In this document: positions 18,135-29,334 of the stretch, piece by piece
How positions within the stretch are numbered: position 1 is the first letter of the stretch
How the letters are laid out: each line of letters starts with the position of its first letter
From: Gordonia mangrovi
Lineage (GTDB): Bacteria; Actinomycetota; Actinomycetes; Mycobacteriales; Mycobacteriaceae
Direction of reading: 5' to 3'
NCBI RefSeq assembly: GCF_024734075.1
Contig: NZ_CP102850.1
Span: 4,960,001-5,024,000 of the forward strand
Length of the DNA: 64,000 nucleotides
Program-made: the position numbers and the translations under genes
Notes under the pieces: model-generated
Databases searched by the model: none
Seen by the model: the letters and a program-made list of their open reading frames with translations, nothing else
Told to the model about the DNA's origin: nothing

Positions 18135-21100
18135 TCACCGATCCCGCAGCTCCAGTGCCCGGCAGACTGCGGCACGGGTCTCGGTCGGGTCGATCACGGC
18201 ATCGATCTCACACACGCTGGCGACGTTGAGGGCCTTGCCACGTTCGTAGTGCATTGCCACGAGATCGGCGTACCGCCGCTGTCGTTCGGCGGGGTCGGCG
18301 ATCGCCGCCAACTGGTCGCGATAACCCAGACGCACGGCACCCTCGAGACCCATGCCGCCGAACTCGCCTGTCGGCCAGGACAGGGTGATCAGCCGCGCAT
18401 GCAGGTCGCCACCGGCCATGGCCATGGCGCCCAGTCCGTACGCCTTGCGCACGACGACCAGCACCAGCGGGCTGCGCAGCGTCGCGCCGGCGCGGAACAT
18501 CGCGCTGAAGCGTCGCACCGTGGCCGTTCGCTCAGCCGCCGGTCCCACCATGAATCCCGGTGTGTCGCACAGGGAGACGACCGGAAGATGGTGCGAGTCG
18601 CACAGCCGGAGGAAGCCGACGGCCTTGTCCGCGCCGTCTCCGTCGATGGCGCCGCCGAGATGGGCCGGATTGTTGGCGATGACCCCCACCGTGCGTCCCT
18701 CGAGGCGGGCCAGCGCGGTGACGATGCCCTCCCCGAAGCCGCGTCGCACCTCGAACATCGAATCGCTGTCGAACAGGGCCTCCAGCACGGGACGGATGGG
18801 ATAGGCACGCAGCCGGTTCTCCGGCACGAGGTGGCGTAGGAGTCGCTGATCGCCGGCCGCGCCGGCCGCGACGCGCGGTGCGGCGAAGAAGTGCAGATAG
18901 CGACGGGCATCGTCGACTGCGGCGTGGTCGTCGGGTACCAGTCGGTCCACCACCCCGTTGGCGACCTGGACGTCCATCGGACCCACCTCGGCAGGGGCGA
19001 ACCGCCCCAGGCCCCCTCCCTCGATCATGGCCGGGCCGCCCATCCCGAGGCTGGATCCCTCGGTGGCGATGATGGTGTCGCAGGTCCCGGCAAGTGCGGC
19101 GTTTCCGGCGAAGCAGTACCCGGACACCACCGCAAGGGTCGGCACCGTCCGCGACAACTCCGCCAACAGCCGGAAGGTCGGCACGTCGAGTTGGGCCACC
19201 GCCGACGTGTCGGTGTCCCCGGGCCGGCCACCACCGCCTTCGGCAAAGACGATGACGGGCAACCGTTCCCGGCGCGCGAGCTCGAGAAGTCGGTCGGTCT
19301 TGCGGTGGTTGTGCAGGCCCTGGGTGCCGGCGAGCACGGTGTAGTCGTAGGCCATGATCGCCACGGGCATCGCATGCACTCGGCCGGTGCCCGTGATGAG
19401 ACCGTCGGCCGGGGTCCGGGCGATCAGCTCGTCGACGTCGCGTCGCTGACGCTGCGCCGCGATCGCGAGTGCGCCGTATTCGAGGAAGGTGTCGGTGTCC
19501 AGAACCCCGGCCACGCTCTCGCGGGCGGTCAGCCGCCCCTTCGCGTGGCGTTTCGCCACGACCTCGACACGGCCCTCGTCGCGGGTGCGACGCAGGCGCT
19601 CGTGCACCTCGGCCAGATCGGGCCGGACATGAGCCGGATCGGCGGTGACGACGGAATCGTCGGTGTCCGATGCCGACGACGACTCGGCGAGCACGCTCAC
19701 CACGGTGCTCTCGTCGACGTCGTCGCCCTCGGTGACCGGAATCTCCAGGACCGTGCCCGTGACCGGTGCGCGGACGACGTGCTCCATCTTCATCGATTCG
19801 ATGATCGCCAGCTCGGCACCGGGGGTGACCCGATCGCCGACGGTAACCGGCAGCGCCACCACCACGCCGGCTACCGGTGCGGACACCCTGGTCGACTCGG
19901 GGTCGGTGGCGTGCGGCGGCTCGGTCGTCGGCTCGGCCTCGTGGGTTCCGGTGGGGAGGTGGTCGGACAGAGTCCGGTCGACGAAGCCGGTGTCGACCCG
20001 TCCGTCGGCCAGTCCGTCGACGGTGAGCAGGTTGCGCAACAGCTCGAGGTTGACCGGCACACCTTCGATGTCGAAACGCTCCAGCGCTCGGGTCACGCCG
20101 CGCGCGGCCGCCGCGGTGTCGGGTCCGGTCACGATGACCTTGGCGAGTAGCGAGTCGTAGCGCGGTCGGACGGCGTAGTCCACCCGCCCGTGGGTGTCGA
20201 CCCGAATACCCCTGCCGGTCGGCGGCTGAAATCGGGTGAGCGTTCCGGTCCCCGGGGTGATGCTGCCGTCAGGCTGCAGGTGTTCGGCGTTGACCCGCGC
20301 CTGAACCGCCGCGCCGCGTGGCGCCGGGCTGTCGGTGAGGCCGAGCGCGCTCAGCGACTCTCCCGAGGCCACCCGGATCGCGAGTTCGACCAGGTCGAGA
20401 CCGGTGGTCTCCTCGGTGACGGTGTGCTCGACCTGAATCCGTGGGTTCACCTCGAGGAAGACGACGTCGTCGCCGGCCACCAGGAACTCGACGGTCGCCA
20501 GCCCGTGATGGCCACCCGCCACCGCGATCGCCGCGTGGTGGAGCCGCTGCCGCAGTGGAGCCGACACGCCGGGTGCCGGGGCGATCTCGATGAGTTTCTG
20601 ACGCCGCCGCTGCACCGAGCAGTCCCGATCACCCAGCACGATCGTTGTCGAGCCGTCACCGATCACCTGCACCTCGATGTGGCGTGCTGCCGGGCGGTAC
20701 TGCTCCACATACAGCGCAGCGTCACCGAAGGCGCCGCGGGCCTCGGATGCGCACCGGGCCATCGCCGCCTCCACCTCGTCTGTGCGCGAGACCATCTGCA
20801 TTCCACGCCCACCGCCGCCGGCCACGGCCTTGATCATCACCGACGCGCCGGGACCCAGATCGCCGAGGAAGGTGCGGGCGGCCGCGGGGTCGGTCGGCGC
20901 TGTGGTCGCGGGTAGCACCGGCACACCACGCTCGCGGGCCAGGTCTCGGGCGGCGCCCTTGTGCCCGAACAATTCCAGCGTCTTGGCTGTGGGGCCGACG
21001 AAGCCGATCCCGTGGTCGGCGCAGGCGCGGGCGAGCTCGGGGTTCTCGGCGAGGAACCCGTACCCGGGGTGTAGCAGTGTGCAGTCGGTGGCGATGGCGG

Positions 21101-21296
21101 CGGCGATGATCTGCCGCAGATCGAGATAGGCGGCCACTCCGGTGCCCTCGAGTTGTACGGCCTCGTCGGCCATCCGCACATGTGCGCAGTCGGCGTCGTC
21201 GGTGGGATGAACGGCGACCGTGGGGATTCCGAGCGCGGCTGCGGTGGAGATCACCCGCACCGCGATCTCACCGCGATTCGCGATCAGGATCTTCAT
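18135..21296 (-). CDS. Single-chain acyl-CoA carboxylase (BC-BCCP-CT fusion, LCC-like)
   Basis: A 1053-residue multidomain biotin enzyme starting at ATG 21296 (MKILIANRGEIAVRV). Residues 1-450 are biotin carboxylase with the ATP-grasp loop GGGGRGMQM and EVNPRIQVEHTVTEE. A biotin carrier domain follows, with AIIESMKMEHVV (biotinyl Lys near residue 503). From about 550 to the end there is a carboxyltransferase domain with CDTPGFMVG and AMAGGDLHARL. Most bacterial acyl-CoA carboxylases are split over two to four genes; this architecture and length match the single-chain long-chain acyl-CoA carboxylase described from Mycobacterium avium subsp. paratuberculosis. It would make malonyl- or alkylmalonyl-type CoA thioesters. 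It is divergent from an AraC gene. Confidence 0.9.
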   Translation of the reverse strand: MKILIANRGEIAVRVISTAAALGIPTVAVHPTDDADCAHVRMADEAVQLEGTGVAAYLDLRQIIAAAIATDCTLLHPGYGFLAENPELARACADHGIGFVGPTAKTLELFGHKGAARDLARERGVPVLPATTAPTDPAAARTFLGDLGPGASVMIKAVAGGGGRGMQMVSRTDEVEAAMARCASEARGAFGDAALYVEQYRPAARHIEVQVIGDGSTTIVLGDRDCSVQRRRQKLIEIAPAPGVSAPLRQRLHHAAIAVAGGHHGLATVEFLVAGDDVVFLEVNPRIQVEHTVTEETTGLDLVELAIRVASGESLSALGLTDSPAPRGAAVQARVNAEHLQPDGSITPGTGTLTRFQPPTGRGIRVDTHGRVDYAVRPRYDSLLAKVIVTGPDTAAAARGVTRALERFDIEGVPVNLELLRNLLTVDGLADGRVDTGFVDRTLSDHLPTGTHEAEPTTEPPHATDPESTRVSAPVAGVVVALPVTVGDRVTPGAELAIIESMKMEHVVRAPVTGTVLEIPVTEGDDVDESTVVSVLAESSSASDTDDSVVTADPAHVRPDLAEVHERLRRTRDEGRVEVVAKRHAKGRLTARESVAGVLDTDTFLEYGALAIAAQRQRRDVDELIARTPADGLITGTGRVHAMPVAIMAYDYTVLAGTQGLHNHRKTDRLLELARRERLPVIVFAEGGGGRPGDTDTSAVAQLDVPTFRLLAELSRTVPTLAVVSGYCFAGNAALAGTCDTIIATEGSSLGMGGPAMIEGGGLGRFAPAEVGPMDVQVANGVVDRLVPDDHAAVDDARRYLHFFAAPRVAAGAAGDQRLLRHLVPENRLRAYPIRPVLEALFDSDSMFEVRRGFGEGIVTALARLEGRTVGVIANNPAHLGGAIDGDGADKAVGFLRLCDSHHLPVVSLCDTPGFMVGPAAERTATVRRFSAMFRAGATLRSPLVLVVVRKAYGLGAMAMAGGDLHARLITLSWPTGEFGGMGLEGAVRLGYRDQLAAIADPAERQRRYADLVAMHYERGKALNVASVCEIDAVIDPTETRAAVCRALELRDR

Positions 21297-21456
21297 CGGA
21301 TGTCACCTCGGCGACACCGCGAGGTACGGGAGGATGTGAGCGCGCACACCCGGCCGACGCTACTTCACCCGACCCGACCCGGCGGCATGTTGCCGAAGCC
21401 CATCGCGGCTCAGCAGTGTTCCGGTGTGCTGGGCAACATCGGGCCGGCCTGGCACC

Positions 21457-21900
21457 ATGGCGAATGTGTCCTCCCCTGATGACGACCGGCGCCTTCACGA
21501 CCTCATGCGGCTGCGTCGCGTCCGAGATCGGATCGACCGGGACTACGCGGAGCCGCTCGATGTGGCGGCGCTCGCGCGCGGGGCACACATGTCGGCGGGT
21601 CACCTCAGTCGGGAGTTCCGCCGGGTGTACGGGGAGTCGCCGTATTCGTACCTGATGACACGCCGCATCGAACGAGCCATGACGTTGCTGCGTCGTGGCG
21701 ATCTCAGTGTCACCGATGTGTGTTTCGCCGTGGGATTCTCGTCGTTGGGCACGTTCAGCACCCGGTTCACCGAGCTCGTCGGCACCCCACCCAGTGAGTA
21801 TCGCCGCCACCACGGCGACGCCATCGCGGGCATTCCGCCCTGTCTGGCCAAACAGGTCACCAGACCGGTCAGGAATCGAGAAGCGACACCGCCGCGGTGA
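21457..21900 (+). CDS. AraC-family regulator (HTH domain only)
   Basis: A 147-residue protein; ATG 21457 is taken as the start, with an in-frame GTG at 21466 as an alternative. It is nearly all AraC-type DNA-binding domain: a first helix-turn-helix around LDVAALARGAHMSAGHLSREFRRVYGESP and a second around LSVTDVCFAVGFSSLGTFSTRFTELVGTPPSEYR. There is no sensor domain. It overlaps the VOC gene by GTGA. AraC-VOC pairs are frequent in Actinobacteria, and the regulator presumably controls its partner; the ligand is unknown. It is divergent from the carboxylase. Confidence 0.85.
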   Translation: MANVSSPDDDRRLHDLMRLRRVRDRIDRDYAEPLDVAALARGAHMSAGHLSREFRRVYGESPYSYLMTRRIERAMTLLRRGDLSVTDVCFAVGFSSLGTFSTRFTELVGTPPSEYRRHHGDAIAGIPPCLAKQVTRPVRNREATPPR

Positions 21901-22328
21901 GTTCTAGCGTGATGACCATGAACATCACCATTCACTACGCCTTCCTCCCGCAGACCGACCCGGAGGCCGCGCTGGGCTTCTATCGCGACACCCTCGGGTT
22001 CGAGGTGCGCAACGACGTCGGATATCAGGGCATGCGCTGGCTCACCGTGGGCCCGCCCGACCAGCCGGAGACCTCGATCGTGCTCCATCCGCCCGCGGCC
22101 GATCCGGGGATCTCCGACGACGAGCGCCGTACGATCCTCGAGCTGATCGCGAAGGGCAGTTACGGTGCCCTGACCCTGGCCACCGACGACCTCGACGGAC
22201 TGTTCGAACGACTCGAGGCCAGCGGCGCCGAAGTGCTGCAGGAGCCGACCGATCAACCATATGGAGTGCGCGACTGCGCATTTCGCGACCCGTCGGGTAA
22301 CCTGCTGCGCATCAACCAGCGGAACTGA
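21897..22328 (+). CDS. VOC-family protein paired with AraC regulator
   Basis: A 143-residue single-unit glyoxalase-fold protein. GTG 21897 overlaps the AraC stop; ATG 21912 or 21918 (MNITIHYAF) could also be the true start. The features are HYAFLPQTDPEAALGFYRDTLGFEVRNDVGYQGMRWLTVGPPDQP, LTLATDDLDGLFERLEASGAE and a terminal DPSGNLLRI, typical of VOC proteins that bind or modify antibiotics or small electrophiles. The reaction is not known. Confidence 0.82.
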   Translation: MSSSVMTMNITIHYAFLPQTDPEAALGFYRDTLGFEVRNDVGYQGMRWLTVGPPDQPETSIVLHPPAADPGISDDERRTILELIAKGSYGALTLATDDLDGLFERLEASGAEVLQEPTDQPYGVRDCAFRDPSGNLLRINQRN

Positions 22329-22486
22329 CCGCACGGCCATGTGCAGATTCCGGGAAGGGCACGTCGGCTTCGACGAGTCCGGCAAGGTGGTACCGACACG
22401 GCCGACACGGGCGCTCGATTTGGTTGGATCGACAAAGACGGTGGGAGACGAGCCAGGGGACTGGCCGCACAACGGATGGAGACGCG

Positions 22487-24886
<2,400 letters not shown>

Positions 24887-25027
24887 TCGCTTCGCAGATT
24901 CCGGTGACGAGTTCGCCGTGGCGACGTAGACTCGCGTTGGAACATCTACAACGATTCGTTTCTTTGATGCCGTGGCCACCAGTTGGGGGTGTCGACGAAT
25001 CGAGGACTCGTGGGCGGGAGCGCTGGA

Positions 25028-26452
25028 GTGAACGCGAAGAAGACGATGCAGTCGACGCTGGGCAAACTCAGCAAGGCCTACCCGAGCAAGCCGCGGCCGC
25101 TGGCGGAACCACCGGCCGGCTCCGGACTGAAACCGGTGATGGGCGACGCGGGCATGCCGTTCCTCGGCAACACCCTCGAGGCGCTCGCCGACCCGCTGGC
25201 CAGCGCGATGGCGCGGTACGAGAAGTTTGGCCCGGTCTCGTGGTCGGGGTCGCTGAACATGAACATCGTGACACTCATCGGTCCTGAGGCCATCGAATGC
25301 GGCTGGATGAATCGCGAGAAGGCATTCTCCAGCGAGCAGGGTTGGGAACCGATGATCGGCCCGTTCTTCCGTCGCGGCATCATGCTCATGGATTTCGACG
25401 AGCACATGCATCACCGACGGATCCTGCAGCAGGCGTTCACCCGGCCCCGCCTCAACGGCTACCTCGACATGATGACCCCGCACATCGAGAAAACGCTGGC
25501 GAACTGGGACGTCGGCACCGGCTTCCCGATGTACTCGCGCACCAAGGACCTCACCCTCTCGCTGGCCACCGAAGTATTCATGGGGGCATCGCTCACCGAG
25601 AGTGAGGCCCATCGTCTGGAGAGCGCGTTCGAGGCCGCGGTCCGGGGCGGGCAGGCGATCGTCCGCGCCGACGTCCGCGATTGGACCTGGGCTCGGGGAT
25701 TGCGCGGACGCGAAGCCCTGCAGCAGTACTTCCGCTCGGAGATCGGGGCGCGGCGGGCGGCCGACGGGGACGATCTGTTCAGCGTGCTCTGCCATAGCGA
25801 GGACGAGGACGGCAACACATTCAGCGACGAGGACATCGTCAACCACATGATCTTCGTGATGATGGCCGCTCACGACACCTCCACCATCGCGCTGTCGATG
25901 CTGACCTACTTCCTGGGGCGGCACCCCGAGTGGCAACAGCGACTCCGCGACGAATCACTCGCGCTGGGCAAACCGACGATCGACTACGACGACCTCGACG
26001 CTCTCCCGAGCCTCGACCTGGCCTTCAAGGAGACGCTCCGCATCAACGCGCCGGTGGGCATGTTGTTCCGAAAGACGGTGGCCGACACCGATATCCTCGG
26101 ACACTACGTGCCCAAGGGCACGCTGGTCAGCATCCACCCCTGGGCGTCGATGCTGCGCAAGGAGTGGTGGCCCGACCCGACCCACTGGGACCCGGAACGA
26201 TTCTCCCCGGAACGCCGCGAGGACAAGGTGCACCGGTTCGCCTGGGCGCCCTTCGGCGGTGGCGCGCACAAATGCATCGGCCTCTACTTCGGCGGTATGG
26301 AGGTCAAGGCGATCATGCACCAACTGCTCCAACGTTTCGAATGGTCGGTTCCCGCCGACTACCGACTCGAAGTGACCTACGGCACCGGTCCGACCCCGGC
26401 CGACGGGTTGCCGATCGACATGCGTCGACGGGTGGTGTCCGACCCGGCGTAA
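25028..26452 (+). CDS. Cytochrome P450, CYP136-like
   Basis: A 474-residue P450. GTG 25028 is chosen because GGGAG (25016-25020) precedes it. The N-terminal LAEPPAGSGLKPVMGDAG and EPMIGPFFRRGIMLMDFDEHMHHRRI closely recall mycobacterial CYP136. The I-helix is MMAAHDTSTIA, the K-helix KETLR, and the haem loop FGGGAHKCIG with Cys416 as thiolate ligand. No ferredoxin gene lies next to it, so electrons must come from partners elsewhere. The substrate of CYP136 is not established; a lipid or sterol is plausible. Its 3' end overlaps the convergent LysR gene by 76 bases. Confidence 0.88.
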   Translation: MNAKKTMQSTLGKLSKAYPSKPRPLAEPPAGSGLKPVMGDAGMPFLGNTLEALADPLASAMARYEKFGPVSWSGSLNMNIVTLIGPEAIECGWMNREKAFSSEQGWEPMIGPFFRRGIMLMDFDEHMHHRRILQQAFTRPRLNGYLDMMTPHIEKTLANWDVGTGFPMYSRTKDLTLSLATEVFMGASLTESEAHRLESAFEAAVRGGQAIVRADVRDWTWARGLRGREALQQYFRSEIGARRAADGDDLFSVLCHSEDEDGNTFSDEDIVNHMIFVMMAAHDTSTIALSMLTYFLGRHPEWQQRLRDESLALGKPTIDYDDLDALPSLDLAFKETLRINAPVGMLFRKTVADTDILGHYVPKGTLVSIHPWASMLRKEWWPDPTHWDPERFSPERREDKVHRFAWAPFGGGAHKCIGLYFGGMEVKAIMHQLLQRFEWSVPADYRLEVTYGTGPTPADGLPIDMRRRVVSDPA

Positions 26453-27396
26453 TCCTGACGGACACCGGTCGCGGTCTCCACCTGCGACCTCGCCGCATCG
26501 AGATCGAGCGCCTCGACGGTGCTCACGAGGTCGGCCACGAGGCGCTCGGTGTCTGCACGATTGATCCGCCAGGCCGCAACCGTGGTGATCGCCGCACGCA
26601 GGCCGTCGATCGGCAGGATCCGGACCGGCTCACCGTGGAAGAGTCGGTTCGCCATACCGTTGTCCAACCCGACCAGGGTGAATGCCTGCCCGGTCGCCAC
26701 CAGGTGGGCCAGACCGGCGAAGTTGTCGCCGGTCAAGGTGATCCGCTTGCGGATGCCGTGGCGGTCGAGCAACTCGTCGAGATTGCGGTAGATGTCCGGG
26801 GCCGAATCGTGGTTGATCGACGCGAACGGGATGTCGGTCAGGTCGGCCAGCATGATCGACGACCGACCGCCGGCGATGAGATCGGCGCCGACGGCAACGC
26901 CCACCGGTTGCCTCTCGAGAAACCTGGTGTGAACCTCGGTGCCACCCACCGGGCCGTGCACGAGCGCGAGATCGACATTTCCCGCGCGCAGATCACGCAG
27001 CAGAGGCTCGGTACTGGCGGGCAGCAGACGCGGCATGACGTCGGGGTGCGCCGCGGCGAGATCGGCCAGGAACGTGTCCCGCACGGCGGCCGACACCTCG
27101 GGTGCGATACCGATGACGGCCTGCCGCCCAGTGGTCCCGTCGGCCTCCCGCACGACATCGGCAAGGCCATCGGCCCGCTCCAGGACGTCACGCGCCCGGG
27201 GGAGCAGCGCGGCACCCGCACGCGTCAACTCGATGTGATGATGCGCCCGGACGAACAACGCCGCACCGAGTTCACGCTCCAGATCCTTGATCCGACGACT
27301 CAACGGGGAGGTGGCCATGTGCAGGCGCGCCGCGGCCCGGGTGAAATTGTGCTCCTCGGCGACGGCGACGAAATAGCGCAGATGGATCAGGTCCAC
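26377..27396 (-). CDS. LysR-family transcriptional regulator
   Basis: A 339-residue regulator starting at GTG 27396 (VDLIHLRYFVAVAEE). The frame remains open upstream but that part is antisense to the AtuA-family gene. The N-terminal winged helix-turn-helix is LRYFVAVAEEHNFTRAAARLHMATSPLSRRIKDLERELG. The effector domain starts about residue 90 (AVIGIAPEVSAA...). The C-terminal tail of about 40 residues is longer than usual and runs 76 bases into the P450 gene. It is divergent from the AtuA-CoA transferase-APH-ACAD operon, the expected target, with a 6-3-6 inverted repeat between them. Confidence 0.9.
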   Translation of the reverse strand: MDLIHLRYFVAVAEEHNFTRAAARLHMATSPLSRRIKDLERELGAALFVRAHHHIELTRAGAALLPRARDVLERADGLADVVREADGTTGRQAVIGIAPEVSAAVRDTFLADLAAAHPDVMPRLLPASTEPLLRDLRAGNVDLALVHGPVGGTEVHTRFLERQPVGVAVGADLIAGGRSSIMLADLTDIPFASINHDSAPDIYRNLDELLDRHGIRKRITLTGDNFAGLAHLVATGQAFTLVGLDNGMANRLFHGEPVRILPIDGLRAAITTVAAWRINRADTERLVADLVSTVEALDLDAARSQVETATGVRQDYAGSDTTRRRMSIGNPSAGVGPVP

Positions 27397-27427
27397 ACCG
27401 CCTACCTTATCGACGCGGCGGAAGCCA

Positions 27428-27442
27428 TGACCGATCCGGTCA
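27428..27442. promoter_or_regulatory. Inverted repeat TGACCG-ATC-CGGTCA between lysR and the AtuA operon
   Basis: The arms are exact complements with a three-base centre. The site lies between the divergent starts at 27396 and 27532 and has the T-N11-A form expected for LysR-type operators. The role is inferred. Confidence 0.45.
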
Positions 27443-27531
27443 CGGGCGGGTGTCCGCATCGATGATGGTGATCCGGACCACGCGCGACCTAGCCTGGCAG
27501 GTGGGGACCCCCGCGAGAAAGAAGGATCATC

Positions 27532-29334
27532 ATGACACGCGAGCCGATCCGGGTCGCGAACTTCTCCGGCTACTTCGGGGACCGGCGCACCGCCGTCGAC
27601 GAGGCGATGGCGGGTGATCCGTTCGACGTGCTCGTCGGCGACTATCTCGCCGAGATCACCCTGGCCTCGCTGTCGGCCGCATATCAGCGCGACCCTCGAC
27701 GCGGATACGTCGACTACTTTGTCGACCAGGTACGCCCACACCTCGCGGCGATCGCCGACCGCGGCATCAAGATCGTGACCAATGCCGGTGGTTTCCACCC
27801 GGCCGGACTGGCCGCCGCACTGCGCGACGAGATATCGGCGGCAGGGGTCGAGCTGCGAGTCGCGCACGTCGAAGGCGACAACATCCTGGCCGACCTGCCG
27901 CGACTCCAGCAGGACGGGCATCGGTTCGACAACCTCGACGGTGGTGCGCCGTTGCGCGAGTGGGTTGCGACACCGTTCGCCGCCAATGCCTACCTCGGCG
28001 GTTGGGGAGTGGCGGCCGCCCTGAGCGCCGGCGCCGACGTCGTGGTCTGCGGACGCGTCACCGATGCCTCACTGACGGTGGGGCCGGCCGCGTGGTGGCA
28101 CGGCTGGAACGCAGACGACTGGGACGCTCTGGCCGGTGCGGTCGTGGCCGGGCACATCATCGAATGCGGGCCGCATGCCGTCGGTGGCAACTTCTCCGGA
28201 TTCCTCGACGTCCCGCATCGCACCGTCCCGGGTTTTCCCATCGCCGAAATCGCCGCAGACGGCGGCTGTGTCATCACCAAACACCGGCGCGACGGGGGTG
28301 CGGTCACCCGCGACACGGTGACCGCGCAGATCATGTACGAGATCCAGGGACCGGTGTATCTCAACCCCGATGTCACCGTTCGCCTCGACGATCTGCGGGT
28401 GAGCGATGCCGGGCCGGACCGTGTCGCGGTCTTCGGAGCCGGTGGCGCACCCCCGCCACCCACGACCAAGGTCGCGATCTTCGGCCCGATCGGGTTCACC
28501 GTCGTCAACACCGTGTTCGTGACCTCACCGCATGTGGAGGAGAAGATCGCGCTCATCCGCGATCAGCTCATGGTGGACCTGTCCGACGAGGTGACGCTCG
28601 ACCTGACGCCCATCGGCACCGCCGCAGAGGATCCCGAGTCGCAGTGGGCGGCGACGGTGGCCCTGCGGGTGATGGCCACCGCCGCGACTGCCGACGCCCT
28701 CGCCGGGGCAGATCTCGCCCGTCGGCTGGGGAGTCTGTATCTGCAGGGCATCCCGGGCTACTTCCACGATGGTGCGGCCGGACTGCATTCGTCACCGCGG
28801 CCCCGGGTCGACTACTGGCCGGGCCTGCTCCCGATGACGGCACTCCATCATCGGGCCGTTCTCGACGACGGGCAGACCATCTCGGTCGCCGCGCCGACCG
28901 CCACGTCCGTGCTCGCCCAACCCGTCCACCCGGAGCCGAAGGAAGCGCCGCTACCCGATCGAGTCACGCGTGCCCCCCTCGGGGTGGTGACCCATGCCCG
29001 CAGCGGCGACAAGGGCGGCAACAGCAACGTCGGGATCTGGACTCGCGACCCGCGAGTCTGGTTGTGGTTGAAGGGTTTCCTCACCAGCGACGAACTGCGC
29101 CGGCTCATCCCCGAGGCGAAGGACCTCGACGTGGATCGCCACGAGTTCCCGGAGTTACAGGCCGTGCACTTCGTGATCCGGGGACTGTTGGGAACCGGCG
29201 GATCGTCGAACACCCGCGTCGATCAGGTCGGCAAGGCGATCGGGGAGTACCTGCGTTCGCGCCAGGTGTTGATCCCCGACGATCTGCTCGACGCCGACCC
29301 GGACGACGAACCGACCCACCAGGAGCAGCGTTGA
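27532..29334 (+). CDS. AtuA-family (DUF1446) protein
   Basis: A 600-residue protein from ATG 27532. The first about 450 residues form the DUF1446 domain (VRVANFSGYFGDRRTAVDEAM, VTNAGGFHPAGLA, DVVVCGRVTDASLTVGPAAW, ECGPHAVGGNFSGF). A C-terminal domain begins near LGVVTHARSGDKGGNSNVGIW, the AtuA-like ferredoxin-fold module. AtuA is needed for acyclic terpene (citronellol/geranyl-CoA) use in pseudomonads, with an unclear reaction. The start of the CoA-transferase gene overlaps its stop, so the two are coupled. No geranyl-CoA carboxylase subunits are adjacent here, which argues for a different substrate. Confidence 0.85.
   Translation: MTREPIRVANFSGYFGDRRTAVDEAMAGDPFDVLVGDYLAEITLASLSAAYQRDPRRGYVDYFVDQVRPHLAAIADRGIKIVTNAGGFHPAGLAAALRDEISAAGVELRVAHVEGDNILADLPRLQQDGHRFDNLDGGAPLREWVATPFAANAYLGGWGVAAALSAGADVVVCGRVTDASLTVGPAAWWHGWNADDWDALAGAVVAGHIIECGPHAVGGNFSGFLDVPHRTVPGFPIAEIAADGGCVITKHRRDGGAVTRDTVTAQIMYEIQGPVYLNPDVTVRLDDLRVSDAGPDRVAVFGAGGAPPPPTTKVAIFGPIGFTVVNTVFVTSPHVEEKIALIRDQLMVDLSDEVTLDLTPIGTAAEDPESQWAATVALRVMATAATADALAGADLARRLGSLYLQGIPGYFHDGAAGLHSSPRPRVDYWPGLLPMTALHHRAVLDDGQTISVAAPTATSVLAQPVHPEPKEAPLPDRVTRAPLGVVTHARSGDKGGNSNVGIWTRDPRVWLWLKGFLTSDELRRLIPEAKDLDVDRHEFPELQAVHFVIRGLLGTGGSSNTRVDQVGKAIGEYLRSRQVLIPDDLLDADPDDEPTHQEQR

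Noticed and set aside
21387-21439. Inverted repeat ATGTTGCC/GGCAACAT in the carboxylase-araC spacer
   Set aside because: Eight-base arms with a 37-base loop are too weak to call a regulatory structure without further evidence.
27397-27921. N-terminal extension of the LysR frame
   Set aside because: The helix-turn-helix starts at the GTG at 27396; the extension is antisense to the AtuA-family gene and would leave no promoter.
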